This document shows, piece by piece, positions 1-7,889 of a stretch of 64,000 nt of DNA. This stretch comes from Nonomuraea montanisoli. Its GTDB lineage: Bacteria; Actinomycetota; Actinomycetes; Streptosporangiales; Streptosporangiaceae. Under the pieces are notes generated by a model. That model did not search any database. It saw only the letters and a program-made list of their open reading frames with translations, and was not told the origin of the DNA. Positions within the stretch are counted from its first letter, which is position 1. The number at the start of each line of letters is the position of its first letter. A program made the translations under genes and the position numbers. Where the stretch lies: positions 434,001 through 498,000 of the forward strand of contig NZ_JABWGN010000003.1 of the NCBI RefSeq assembly GCF_013363975.1, read 5' to 3'.

Positions 1-366
1 CTCGGGTCACGCACGGTGTACCGGTTCCTGGCCGACTGCCACGTGACCACGCGCGGCGACCGGCTGCGGCTGGCCCCGCCCGGCCGGGACGGCGGCCTGC
101 CGGGACGCCTCGGCGGCTTCTACCGGCGCCGCCTGGACGGGACGCCGGAGCGGCTGGCGTCGAAGGTGAACAACGTCCGCTTCGCGGCCGGGGAGGCGTT
201 CGTGGTGGAGACGACGGGGGGCGGCGGGATCGGCTCGCCGCTGGAGCGGGACCTGGCGGCGGTGGAGGAGGACCTGCGGGCGGGGCGCGTGACGGTGCGC
301 GGGGCCACCGAGGATTACGGGGTCCGGGTCCACGCGGACGGCACGCTCAGCCGCGACGCCTCATGA
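1..366 (+). CDS. Hydantoinase B/oxoprolinase family protein, C-terminal end (partial)
   Basis: The reading frame is open from base 1 to a TGA at 364-366, so the 5' part lies outside the window. The visible 121 residues carry the C-terminal pattern of the HyuB/oxoprolinase family: a glycine-rich GGGGIGSPLERD segment followed by AVEEDLRAGRVT and a DYGV motif, where family members end. HyuB-type subunits work with HyuA in ATP-dependent opening of hydantoins or 5-oxoproline. The substrate cannot be told from this fragment. The last 20 bases overlap the convergent Uma2-family gene. Confidence 0.8.
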   Translation, partial: LGSRTVYRFLADCHVTTRGDRLRLAPPGRDGGLPGRLGGFYRRRLDGTPERLASKVNNVRFAAGEAFVVETTGGGGIGSPLERDLAAVEEDLRAGRVTVRGATEDYGVRVHADGTLSRDAS

Positions 367-973
367 GGTCGGCCGGGTCGAAGCTGACGGGGAACGGGCT
401 GTGCAGCTCGGCGACGGTGCCGGCCTTGTGCGCCGTGGGCGGCGCGTAGGTCTTGCCGTCCAGTTCGTAGACGTAGAGGGTGGGACCCTCGTCCATCTCG
501 ACGCGCCAGTAGACGGGGATGCCGGCGGCGGCGTAGGCACCGGCTTTCAGCAGCCTGTCCTGAGCCCTGCTGCTCGGGCTGACGACCTCCACGGCGAGCC
601 GGATGTCGCGAGGCGCGAACATCAGGCCCACACTCTCAGTGGCCGCGGCGGGCACGACGACCACATCGGGGATCCAGACGTCCAGGTCGCTCGCCCGGAG
701 ATTGACGGTCTGCAGGGGCTCAAGCTCGAGAGGGGCCACGGCCTCCAGGATCATGCAAAGACGGCTGGCAACGCGCTGGTGCAGCGGTGTGGGGGCAGGG
801 CTCACCAGTAGGCTCCCATTGAAGAGCTCATAGCGATTCCCGTCGTCCGGGAACTTGAGCAGGTCGTCGGCGGTAAACGGTGGCACGCCTGGAAGGACCG
901 TGCTCCCAGTGGTCGATTCGGTCGTCGCCATCGCGGTCACCCACTCATTGTCGCGGATCTCGCCCTCGGTCAC
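347..973 (-). CDS. Uma2 family (DUF820) putative endonuclease
   Basis: A 208-residue protein with the Uma2/DUF820 layout: an N-terminal FTADDLLKFPDDGNRYELFNG segment, then DVWIPDVVVVP and RLAVEVVSPSS, which supply the Asp and Glu of a PD-(D/E)XK-type core, then a K in RLLKAGAYAAAGIPVYWRV. Members are very common in actinomycetes and cyanobacteria, often in many copies, and their physiological role is unknown. The start is GTG at 973; an internal ATG (MATTEST) is an alternative. It lies 21 bp downstream of cbiZ on the same strand, so it could be read through from the corrinoid operon, though nothing ties it to that function. Confidence 0.8.
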   Translation of the reverse strand: MTEGEIRDNEWVTAMATTESTTGSTVLPGVPPFTADDLLKFPDDGNRYELFNGSLLVSPAPTPLHQRVASRLCMILEAVAPLELEPLQTVNLRASDLDVWIPDVVVVPAAATESVGLMFAPRDIRLAVEVVSPSSRAQDRLLKAGAYAAAGIPVYWRVEMDEGPTLYVYELDGKTYAPPTAHKAGTVAELHSPFPVSFDPADLMRRRG

Positions 974-994
974 ATGCTACTTCCCCAATTTTCT

Positions 995-1678
995 TCACTC
1001 TGTGTCATTGGCGCGCCACGCCTCGGCGCCCTCGCGGACCGCCTGGTGGACGGCTCTCGCCAGGCGGGCGCCCCAGGTCGAGCGGGGCCCGGCGAAGAGC
1101 TCCTCCGGCCCCTCCTGCCGCACGGCCACGCACACCGCGTCCGAGGCCGTGCCCGTGCCCTCGAACCCCGTCTCCACCAGCGCCTGGGTCTTCGCCTCGG
1201 TCATCGTCATGACGGCGTTGACCAGCGCCGCGTCCGTCATCGCCACCGGTAACGCGGCCACGATGTTGATCGTGCCGACCGGTGGCGGCGCCAGCATGGG
1301 GGCCAGCTCGGGATCGGGCGCGCCCTCCGGGGCGGCCGCCCAGGTGGGGACGCGCAGCCCCACCGTCGCCACCACCCGCACCCCGCCGTCCGAGGCCAGG
1401 ACGCGGCGCGAGACCGAGGCGGCCGTCATCATGCCCACCCCCTCCCCCGGCGGCGCCAGGGAGGCCAGGTGGCCGGCCGGGTCCATGCGGGAGTAGCCCG
1501 CCACGACCTGGGCGTTCAGCACCCAGGCGCGCGGGCCGACGCCGCCGCCGAGCACCGCCGAGGAGATCATCCGCCAGCCGGGCCCGAACTCCCACAGCAG
1601 CGTCCCGAGCCGCTCCCCCTCCTCCTCACGGAAGGTGAGCCGCACCCCGCCCGCCTCCTCGCACCGGCCGGGCATCAT
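995..1678 (-). CDS. cbiZ: Adenosylcobinamide amidohydrolase (CbiZ)
   Basis: A 227-residue protein matching CbiZ along its length: SSAVLGGG, WVLNAQV, GYSRMDPAGHL, GEGVGMMTAA, VVATVGLRVPTWAA, GTINIV, TDAALVNAVMTMTEAKTQAL, GTGTASDAVCVA and AGPRSTWGARLARAVH. CbiZ cleaves the aminopropanol side chain of adenosylcobinamide (and of some pseudo-cobalamins) to adenosylcobyric acid, letting cells rebuild their own cobalamin from foreign corrinoids. The ATG overlaps the stop of the upstream ATPase gene (ATGA), so the two are translationally coupled. The gene ends the riboswitch-headed transporter operon, which independently supports a corrinoid role. Confidence 0.9.
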   Translation of the reverse strand: MMPGRCEEAGGVRLTFREEEGERLGTLLWEFGPGWRMISSAVLGGGVGPRAWVLNAQVVAGYSRMDPAGHLASLAPPGEGVGMMTAASVSRRVLASDGGVRVVATVGLRVPTWAAAPEGAPDPELAPMLAPPPVGTINIVAALPVAMTDAALVNAVMTMTEAKTQALVETGFEGTGTASDAVCVAVRQEGPEELFAGPRSTWGARLARAVHQAVREGAEAWRANDTE

Positions 1679-2544
1679 GCCGTCGGCCCGCCTCGGACGA
1701 GGTGGACGACGGGCCGGCCGTCGGGCCCCGGCTGCACCTTCACGCCGGCGCCGAAGTGCCGGCCGACCAGGTCCTCGGTCAGCACCTCGGCGGGGCGGCC
1801 CGCCGCCGCCACCCGTCCGTCCGCCAGCAGCAGCAGGGTGTCGGCGTACTGCCCGGCGAGGGTCAGGTCGTGCAGCGTGGTGACGACGGTGAGGCCGTCG
1901 GCCAGGCGCAGCCGGTCGACCAGTTCCAGCACCTGCTGCTGGTGACCGAGGTCGAGGGCGGTGGTGGGCTCGTCGAGCAGGAGCACGGGCGCCTGCTGGG
2001 CGAGCGCCCGGGCCAGCACGGCGCGCTGCCGTTCCCCTCCCGACAGCTCGCCGGCGCGGCGGGCGGCCAGGCCGGTGAGGTCGAGCCGGTCGAGCACCGA
2101 CGCCGTGATCTCGCGGTCGCGGTGGCTCTCCCGGCCGAGGTACGGGATGTACGGGGTGCGGCCGAGCAGGGCGTAGTCGAACACGGTCATGTCCGGCGGC
2201 AGGGCCGGCGTCTGGGGGGCGTAGGCCACGAGGCGGGCCCGGTCGCGGGGGCGGAGCGCGCCGGCGGGCCGGCCGCCGAGCGTGATCTCGCCGTCGTGGG
2301 CGAGCAGGCCCATGACGGCCTTGAGCAGGGTGGACTTGCCGGCGCCGTTCGGGCCGACGACGGCCAGCCACTCGCCGGGCCGTACGGACAGGTCCACGCG
2401 GTCGAGGACGCGTCGCTCGCCGAGCCGTACCGAGACGGCCGCCGCGCCGATCACCGGGCCCGCGGCGCTCCCGTCGGCGGGGGTCTCGTGCGTGGCGGAG
2501 CCGGACGCGGCAGGGGACGGGCCGCCCGGGGTGGGGCGGGTCAT
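1675..2544 (-). CDS. Corrinoid ABC transporter ATP-binding protein (BtuD-like)
   Basis: A 289-residue ABC ATPase of the iron-siderophore/B12 importer class. Walker A is GPNGAGKST, the Q-loop lies in VAYAPQTPALPPDMTV, the signature is LSGGERQR, Walker B is VLLLDEPTTALD and the switch His is in TTLHDLTLA. The first 30 or so residues (Pro/Ala/Gly/Ser) are a variable leader. The ATG at 2544 overlaps the permease stop (ATGA) and the TGA overlaps the cbiZ ATG. Specificity for cobalamin or cobinamide is inferred from the cobalamin riboswitch and cbiZ, since the sequence alone would also fit a siderophore importer. Confidence 0.85.
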   Translation of the reverse strand: MTRPTPGGPSPAASGSATHETPADGSAAGPVIGAAAVSVRLGERRVLDRVDLSVRPGEWLAVVGPNGAGKSTLLKAVMGLLAHDGEITLGGRPAGALRPRDRARLVAYAPQTPALPPDMTVFDYALLGRTPYIPYLGRESHRDREITASVLDRLDLTGLAARRAGELSGGERQRAVLARALAQQAPVLLLDEPTTALDLGHQQQVLELVDRLRLADGLTVVTTLHDLTLAGQYADTLLLLADGRVAAAGRPAEVLTEDLVGRHFGAGVKVQPGPDGRPVVHLVRGGPTA

Positions 2545-3755
2545 GGGGCGCTCCGGCGGGTCATGCGCAGGACGCCGACGAAGAACGGCGCGCCCACGAA
2601 CATGGTGACCACCCCGATGGGCAGCTCGGCGGGCGCGATCACGGTGCGCGCGACGACGTCGGCGAGCACGAGGAACGCCGCGCCGCCCAGCAGTGACAGC
2701 GGCAGCACGATCCGGTACGAACCACCCGCGAGCCGCCGGGCCACGTGCGGGATGACGATCCCGACGAACCCGATCAGGCCGCTCACCGCGACGGCGGCGG
2801 CCGTGGCCAGGGAGGCGGCGAGGAGCACCGCGAGCCGTACCCGGCCCGCGCGCACCCCGAGGCTGGTCGCCTCCTCGTCGCCCACGGACAGCACGTCGAG
2901 CATCCGCCCGTGCAGGAGCAACAGGACGGAGGAGACGGCGGCGTACGGCAGGACGAGGCGGACCTGCTCCCATCCGCCGCTCACGTCCCCCATGATCCAG
3001 GAGTAGATCCGCTGCAGCTCCTCGACCTTGAACTGCTGGATGAACGACTGGATCGCGGTCAGGAACGACGTGACCGCCACCCCGGCCAGCACGAGCGTCG
3101 CGGTGCCGCCGGAGCGCCCGGCGGTGTTGCCCAGCGCGTACGCGAGGAGCACGCCGCCGAAGGCCCCGGCGAAGGCCGCCACCGGGACGGCGACGACGCC
3201 CGCCGGGACGAGCACGATGACCACGGTCGCGGTCAGCCCCGCCCCGGCGGCGGCGCCGAGCAGGTACGGGTCGGCCAGCGGGTTGCGGAAGACGCCCTGG
3301 TAGCCGGCTCCGGCGACGGCCAGCAGGCCGCCCACGACGGCCGCGAGCAGCACGCGGGGCAGCCTGATCTCGTACAGCAGGCCCTGCTCGACGGGGGCGA
3401 GGCCGGAGTGGAGGTCGACCAGCGGCAGCCAGTCGAGCGCCTGGAGCACCACCTGGCCGGGCGAGATGTCGGCGGCGCCGCCGAGCAGCCCGGCGATCAT
3501 GGACACGGCCAGCAACGCCAGCGCCCCGGCCAGCCACAGCGGCCTGGCCCGGGACGGCGCGGGCGGACCCGGCGGCGCGATGGGACCGGCGGACCCGGCG
3601 GAACCCGAGGACCCCGAGGAACCCGAGGAACCCGAGGACCCCGAGGAACCGGCAGGACCGGAGGACCCCGAGGAACCGGCGGACCCGGCAGGACCGGAGG
3701 ACCCCGAGGGCCGGCCGGAGCGGCCGAGGCGGCGGAGCGGCGCTGGCCGGGACAC
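2541..3755 (-). CDS. Corrinoid ABC transporter permease, FecCD/BtuC family
   Basis: The last roughly 340 of 404 residues form a FecCD-type permease with about ten membrane spans. Family motifs include GLLAVAGAGYQGVFRNPLADPYLLG, LAGVAVTSFLTA, GLIGFVGIVIPHVAR and a C-terminal GVVTMFVGAPFF. Residues about 15-55 are an unusual Gly/Ser/Pro/Ala low-complexity stretch encoded by short DNA repeats and preceding the first membrane helix. The GTG at 3755 shares its G with the TAG stop of btuF (TAGTG). No usable start lies between the repeat tract and the first helix, so the tract appears to be translated. Confidence 0.87.
   Translation of the reverse strand: MSRPAPLRRLGRSGRPSGSSGPAGSAGSSGSSGPAGSSGSSGSSGSSGSSGSAGSAGPIAPPGPPAPSRARPLWLAGALALLAVSMIAGLLGGAADISPGQVVLQALDWLPLVDLHSGLAPVEQGLLYEIRLPRVLLAAVVGGLLAVAGAGYQGVFRNPLADPYLLGAAAGAGLTATVVIVLVPAGVVAVPVAAFAGAFGGVLLAYALGNTAGRSGGTATLVLAGVAVTSFLTAIQSFIQQFKVEELQRIYSWIMGDVSGGWEQVRLVLPYAAVSSVLLLLHGRMLDVLSVGDEEATSLGVRAGRVRLAVLLAASLATAAAVAVSGLIGFVGIVIPHVARRLAGGSYRIVLPLSLLGGAAFLVLADVVARTVIAPAELPIGVVTMFVGAPFFVGVLRMTRRSAP
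3598..3712 (-). repeat. Short tandem repeats coding for a Gly/Ser-rich N-terminal tail
   Basis: Repeats of 9 to 18 bp built on GGGGTCCTCGGGTTCCTC-like units (read on the minus strand) encode SGSSG and GPAGS blocks in the permease N-terminus. The plus strand shows recurrent CCCGAGGAAC and CCCGAGGACC words. Such tracts expand and contract by slippage, so length may vary between strains. Confidence 0.75.
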
Positions 3756-4729
3756 TACGAGCCGGCCGCCTTGGAGACCGCGTCACCGATCGTCTGGGCG
3801 AGGTCCACGATGCGCGGCCCCCAGCGGGAGGCCACGTCGTCGTCGAGGGCGACGACCTGGTCGTTCTTGACGGCCTTCAGGTTCTTCCAGCCGGGCCGCT
3901 TGGCCAGGACGTCCTTGTTCTGGCCGCAGCACTTCACGTCGGCGAGGAAGATCAGGTCGGGGTCGGCCTGGGCGACGAACTCCTTGGACAGCTTGGGGTA
4001 GCCTCCGGCCGCGCCGGGCGCCTTGTCGGCGATGTTGACCAGGCCGAACATCGCGTAGATCTGCCCGATGAAGGTGGAGGACGTCGCGGCGTAGGGCGTC
4101 TGGTCGAGCTCGTGGTAGTAGGTGAGCTTGCGGTCCTTGGGAGCGCTCGCGGCGAGCTTGTCGAGCGAGCCCTTCATCGTGGTGACGAGCTCGTCGGCCT
4201 TGGGCTTGTTGCCGGTCGCGGCGCCCAGGTCGGCGATCTCGTCGTACGCCTCGTCCAGCTTGGTGGCGGCGGGCTCCAGCAGGACCGGGACGTTGAGCTT
4301 GCCCAGCTCGGAGACGACCTTGTTGATGTCGTTCGAGACGATGACGAGGTCGGGCTTCTGGGCGGCGATCGCCTCGACGTTGGGCTTGAACCCGGACAGG
4401 TCGGTGCGGGGCGCCTGCTGGGGGAAGTTCGACTGGTCGTCGACGGCCACCACCTGCGGGCCCGCGCCGATGGCGAACAGGGTCTCGGTGTGCGCGGCGG
4501 ACAGCGAGACGATGCGCTCGGGCCGCTTGGCCAGGGTGACCTTGCCGTTGGCGGCCTCGACGGTGACCGGGAAGCCGGCCGCCGCGGCGGAGCTCGACGA
4601 GGCGGGGGCGGCGGAGTCAGAGGTGACGGGGGCCGTGGTCGAGGGGGCGGTGGGGGCGGTCTGGCCGCATGCGGCCAGGACGAGCGTTCCCAGCAGCGCG
4701 CCCGCGAAGGCCGTGCGTACGGGCCTCAC
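3755..4729 (-). CDS. Corrinoid ABC transporter substrate-binding lipoprotein (BtuF-like)
   Basis: A 324-residue type III periplasmic-binding protein. The N-terminus is a lipoprotein signal (RTAFAGALLGTLVLAACG) with the lipidated Cys in LAAC, then a Ser/Ala/Thr/Pro linker. The mature part has the family hallmarks RPERIVSLSAAHTETLFAIGAG and KPDLVIVSNDINKV, and ends in SRWGPRIVDLAQTIGDAV. The GTG at 4729 is preferred because AAAGGA lies about 7 bases upstream; another GTG is at 4744. It is the first gene after the cobalamin riboswitch and is followed at once by the permease, ATPase and cbiZ. Confidence 0.86.
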   Translation of the reverse strand: MRPVRTAFAGALLGTLVLAACGQTAPTAPSTTAPVTSDSAAPASSSSAAAAGFPVTVEAANGKVTLAKRPERIVSLSAAHTETLFAIGAGPQVVAVDDQSNFPQQAPRTDLSGFKPNVEAIAAQKPDLVIVSNDINKVVSELGKLNVPVLLEPAATKLDEAYDEIADLGAATGNKPKADELVTTMKGSLDKLAASAPKDRKLTYYHELDQTPYAATSSTFIGQIYAMFGLVNIADKAPGAAGGYPKLSKEFVAQADPDLIFLADVKCCGQNKDVLAKRPGWKNLKAVKNDQVVALDDDVASRWGPRIVDLAQTIGDAVSKAAGS

Positions 4730-4809
4730 GAGTAGTCCTTTCACACTGTTCGGAACCGAGAGACCCGCGAAGAGCGACGGATCACCCTTTTCCACGAGGG
4801 TTGATGACG

Positions 4810-4895
4810 TCAGCGCAGAGGCAGGCGACCTGGCTATGACAGTTGCGGGACAGCGCCGGACTCGCACCGGACTTCGCTGCAACACTGCGCGTCGG
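4810..4895 (-). promoter_or_regulatory. Cobalamin (AdoCbl) riboswitch aptamer
   Basis: Read on the minus strand, the leader contains the conserved core words in the right order: GAAGTCCGGTGCGAGTCCGG, then GCTGTCCCGCAACTGT, then the B12 box GCCAGGTCGCCTGCC (positions 4820-4834). Closing arms GCGCAG (4885-4890) and CTGCGC (4813-4818) pair across the element. It sits about 80 bases upstream of the btuF start, leaving room for an expression platform. Class-I and class-II cobalamin riboswitches switch off uptake genes when corrinoid is abundant. The ligand class was not resolved. Confidence 0.93.
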
Positions 4896-4910
4896 ACAAA
4901 CGCTATCAAT

Positions 4911-4924
4911 GCTCCGGACGGAGC
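4911..4924 (-). terminator. Short hairpin after the Gfo/Idh gene
   Basis: GCTCCG-TC-CGGAGC lies 5 bases past the stop of the oxidoreductase gene and before the riboswitch. It could end that transcript, but it is short, has no U-run, and may also be part of the riboswitch operon promoter region. Confidence 0.35.
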
Positions 4925-4929
4925 CGAAG

Positions 4930-5787
4930 TCAAGGGGCGGTCAGTTGCGCCTCCGCCTCGGCGATGACGCGCTGGAGCCGCAGCCCGCGGGCGGCGTCGA
5001 GGGGGTGGCCGCCCTGCCGTACGGTGCGGGCGAACTCCTCGGCGACCACGGTCAGGGCGTCCCCGTCGTCCGGCACGAGGAGGGCGCTGCCCTTGCGGCC
5101 GTAGACGGCGACGGAGGTGGGCGGGGTCTGGCCGGGGGCGCTCATGCAGAGCGACGTCTCGCTGACCGCGCCGCCCTCGTGCTCCAGCAGCAGGCCGGCC
5201 CAGCCGAGCGGGTCGCCGTGCGCGCGCACGGCGGTGACGGGGCCGAGCGCGGCGTCGAGCAGGTCGATCATGTGCGGCCCGACGTCGAGCAGCGCGCCGC
5301 GCTCCAGCCGCCACGGGGTCGCGAACGGGTGGTCGCCGAGCAGGACGCCGGAGATGTTCGCGGCGTGCCCGCCGAACGGCTCGATCTCGGCGCAGCGGGC
5401 CAGGAACTCGCGGGTGCGGGCCGCGTAGCGCAGGGTCAGCATCATCTGGGAGGCCACGCCGGCCTCGGCGATCGCCGCGGCCAGCCGCTCGGCCGCCTCC
5501 AGGGAGTCGGCGAGCGGCTTCTCCAGCAGCAGCGCCTTGCCGGCCTTGGCGGCCTTGATCCCCAGCTCGGCCTGTACGGCGGGCGGCACGCAGAACGCGA
5601 CGGCCTCGCAGGCGTCGAACAGCTCCTCGACCCGCTCGAAGACGGGCGCGCCGAGCCGCGCGGCGGCCTCCGGGCGGCGGGCCCAGACGCCGGCCAGGCG
5701 GGTGTGCGGGCCGCGGGCCAGCATGGGGGCGTGCGCGAGTTCCGCCCACGGCCCGGCCCCGATCAGTCCCACAGCCACCGGCTCCAT
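4930..5787 (-). CDS. Gfo/Idh/MocA family NAD(P)-dependent oxidoreductase
   Basis: A 285-residue protein with an N-terminal Rossmann nucleotide-binding motif (VAVGLIGAGPWAELAHAPML), the family EKP motif (ALLLEKPLADSLEAAERL) and a downstream GPHMIDLLDAALG segment where the family's catalytic His sits. These enzymes oxidise or reduce sugars, inositols or related compounds, and the substrate here is unknown. The ATG at 5787 is preferred, with GGGAGG a few bases upstream; an ATG at 5814 would add 9 residues. It is read in the same direction as the corrinoid operon but is separated by the riboswitch, so it is probably a separate transcript. Confidence 0.83.
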   Translation of the reverse strand: MEPVAVGLIGAGPWAELAHAPMLARGPHTRLAGVWARRPEAAARLGAPVFERVEELFDACEAVAFCVPPAVQAELGIKAAKAGKALLLEKPLADSLEAAERLAAAIAEAGVASQMMLTLRYAARTREFLARCAEIEPFGGHAANISGVLLGDHPFATPWRLERGALLDVGPHMIDLLDAALGPVTAVRAHGDPLGWAGLLLEHEGGAVSETSLCMSAPGQTPPTSVAVYGRKGSALLVPDDGDALTVVAEEFARTVRQGGHPLDAARGLRLQRVIAEAEAQLTAP

Positions 5788-5871
5788 CAGCCCTCCCAAA
5801 ACCCGATTTTTCATGACCTTACGGGATGAGGACGCTTATGGAAGGCTCGGGGGCCTCGCGGGATGCGGCGC

Positions 5872-6699
5872 TCAGGGCGGGGCGAGGCGCCACTGGTGGA
5901 GGGCGTGCTCAGGCCGGTGCGCCAGCGTGCCGCAGTCGATCACGACCGTCTGCCCGGTGATGCACCGCGCCTCCTCCGAGGCCAGGAACGCCACCAGGTC
6001 CGCCACGTCCTCCGGCGCGCACGCCCACGGCAGCAGCCGCTCGGCCTCCTTGTCGGCGAGCCGGTCCGGGCCGAGGGCCAGCCGGGCGGCGTCCGTGAGC
6101 ACCAGCGCCGGGGCGACCGCGTTGCAGCGGATCCCGCGCGCCCCGTACGTGGTGGCCACGTACCGGACGAGCCCGGTGAGCGCGGCCTTCGACGTTCCGT
6201 ACGCCGCGTGGTCCAGGTCGCCCGTGAGGCCCGACACCGACGAGGTCAGGACGAAGGCGCCGCCGTCGGCCATGCGCGGGGCGGCGTGCTTGACCAGGAG
6301 CATCGCGCCGCGCACGTTGACCGCCATGGTCCGGTCCCACACGTCCGCGTCCAGGGTCTCCAGGTGGTGGTCCCGGCCGTACACGTCGCGGCCGAGCGCC
6401 GCCGCGTTGGAGTGCACGACGTCCAGCCGCCCGTACGAGGCGAGCAGCTCGGCCACGGCGGCGACGACCTGCTTCTCGTCCGAGACGTCGCAGGTGAGGG
6501 CCGTGGCAGTGCCGCCACGCCCGCGGATGGCGGCAGCCGTGGCCTTCGCCCCGGCGGCCCGTACGTCGAGCACGCCCACGCACGCCCCCTCGGCGGCCAG
6601 CCGCGCGGCGCAGGCCGCGCCGATGCCCGAGCCCGCGCCCGTCACCAGCGCCACCCGCCCGTCGAACCGGCCGCCGGACGGCGACAGGCCGGCCGTCAC
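5872..6699 (-). CDS. SDR family oxidoreductase
   Basis: A 275-residue classical short-chain dehydrogenase/reductase. It has the cofactor motif VALVTGAGSGIGAACAARL, the D of LTCDVSD, an NAA-type element (HSNAAALG), the catalytic Ser in VLTSSVSGL, the YGTSK catalytic pair (AAYGTSKAALTGL), and the C-terminal CITGQTVVIDCG. Asp in VGVLDVR at the end of beta-2 suggests NAD(H) over NADP(H). The GTG at 6699 overlaps the P450 stop (GTGA); the GTG just before it (6702) is also possible. It is the last gene of the PhyH-PTE-P450-SDR operon and presumably oxidises an alcohol product of that pathway. Confidence 0.88.
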   Translation of the reverse strand: MTAGLSPSGGRFDGRVALVTGAGSGIGAACAARLAAEGACVGVLDVRAAGAKATAAAIRGRGGTATALTCDVSDEKQVVAAVAELLASYGRLDVVHSNAAALGRDVYGRDHHLETLDADVWDRTMAVNVRGAMLLVKHAAPRMADGGAFVLTSSVSGLTGDLDHAAYGTSKAALTGLVRYVATTYGARGIRCNAVAPALVLTDAARLALGPDRLADKEAERLLPWACAPEDVADLVAFLASEEARCITGQTVVIDCGTLAHRPEHALHQWRLAPP

Positions 6700-7889
6700 C
6701 ACTCCACCAGCAGCGACGGCAGCCCGCGCCCGACGATCGAGCGGCGGTAGGCGATCTCCTGGCCGGGCGCGAGCCGGAGCCCCGGCAGGCGCCGCCCCAG
6801 CACCTCCAGGGCCGTGCGCAGTTGCAGCCGCCCGAGCGCGGCCCCGACGCAGAAGTGGATCCCGTACCCGAACACCATGTGCGCGTCGGCGTTCGGCCGG
6901 TCGATCACGAACCGCTCCGGCTCCGGGAAGACCGTCTCGTCGTGGGCGGCCGAGTCCGTCGACAGCAGCACCAGCGACCCGGCGGGGATCGTCACCCCGT
7001 GCAGCATGACGTCGGTCGTGGCGTACCGGAACGAGCCGAGCGAGGCGCCGTCGATGCGCATGCACTCCTCGGCCGCGTTCTGGAGCAGCGCCGGCTCGAC
7101 CGGCCACGCCTTCTCGCGCAGCAGCCGCAGGACGGTGTTGCCGAGCTGGTTGGGCACGGTGTCGTTGCCGCCGAGCAGGATCGTGGAGATCAGCTCCACC
7201 ACCTCGCGGTGGGTCAGCTCGGTGCCGATGAGCGAGGTCATCAGCGAGGTGAAGTCGTCGCGCGGCCGCTCGGCCCGGGCGGCGACCAGGCGGTCCACGT
7301 AGGCGAGGTAGGTCAGGAAGCTGTCGGCCAGTTCGAGCTGGCGCTCCGGCGGCTGCGGCGACAGGAAGAGCTGGAACCAGTCCTTCACGTGCGCCTGCAC
7401 GAACGCCTCGTCCTCCTCCGGCACGCCGATGAAGCGGGCGGTCAGCTTGATCGACGGCTCGTGCCCGATCTCGGTCACGAAGTCGGCGCGGCCCTGGGGC
7501 CCGATCCGGTCGAGCAGGTCCTCGTTCAGCCGCCGGAACGTCTCCTCCATGGCCGACACGGCGCGCGGCGTGAACGCCCGCGACACCGAGCGGCGCAGCC
7601 GGGTGTGGTCGGGCGGGTCCACGTTGGCCACGAAGCTCGACAGGAACGAGCCGTGCTCGCCGAGCTTGTCGCGCGTCTCCCGGGTGAGGCTGCGGGAGAT
7701 CGTGAGCGAGCCCTTGGAGGAGAAGCGCCGCGGGTCGCCGTACGCGGCGCGCACGTCGGCGTGGCGGGTGAGCACGTACGCGCCGAGATGCTCGCTGGCG
7801 AACACCGGCCGCTCGTGGCGCAGCCGGGCCAGGAACGCGTACGGCGAGGCGACGTGCCAGTCCGAGGCGACGTCGAAGTCCTCGATCAT
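6696..7889 (-). CDS. Cytochrome P450
   Basis: A 397-residue soluble bacterial P450. The haem loop is FGYGIHFCVGAALGRLQLR with the axial Cys, the K-helix ExxR is EECMR, and the I-helix reads LLGGNDTVPNQLGNT, a variant of the usual AGxxT oxygen-activation motif with Asn-Asp before the Thr. It is close to CYP families that hydroxylate small hydrophobic compounds in actinomycetes. No dedicated ferredoxin gene is visible nearby. The ATG overlaps the stop of the phosphotriesterase-like gene (ATGA) and the stop overlaps the SDR start, so all are made from one mRNA. Confidence 0.92.
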   Translation of the reverse strand: MIEDFDVASDWHVASPYAFLARLRHERPVFASEHLGAYVLTRHADVRAAYGDPRRFSSKGSLTISRSLTRETRDKLGEHGSFLSSFVANVDPPDHTRLRRSVSRAFTPRAVSAMEETFRRLNEDLLDRIGPQGRADFVTEIGHEPSIKLTARFIGVPEEDEAFVQAHVKDWFQLFLSPQPPERQLELADSFLTYLAYVDRLVAARAERPRDDFTSLMTSLIGTELTHREVVELISTILLGGNDTVPNQLGNTVLRLLREKAWPVEPALLQNAAEECMRIDGASLGSFRYATTDVMLHGVTIPAGSLVLLSTDSAAHDETVFPEPERFVIDRPNADAHMVFGYGIHFCVGAALGRLQLRTALEVLGRRLPGLRLAPGQEIAYRRSIVGRGLPSLLVEW

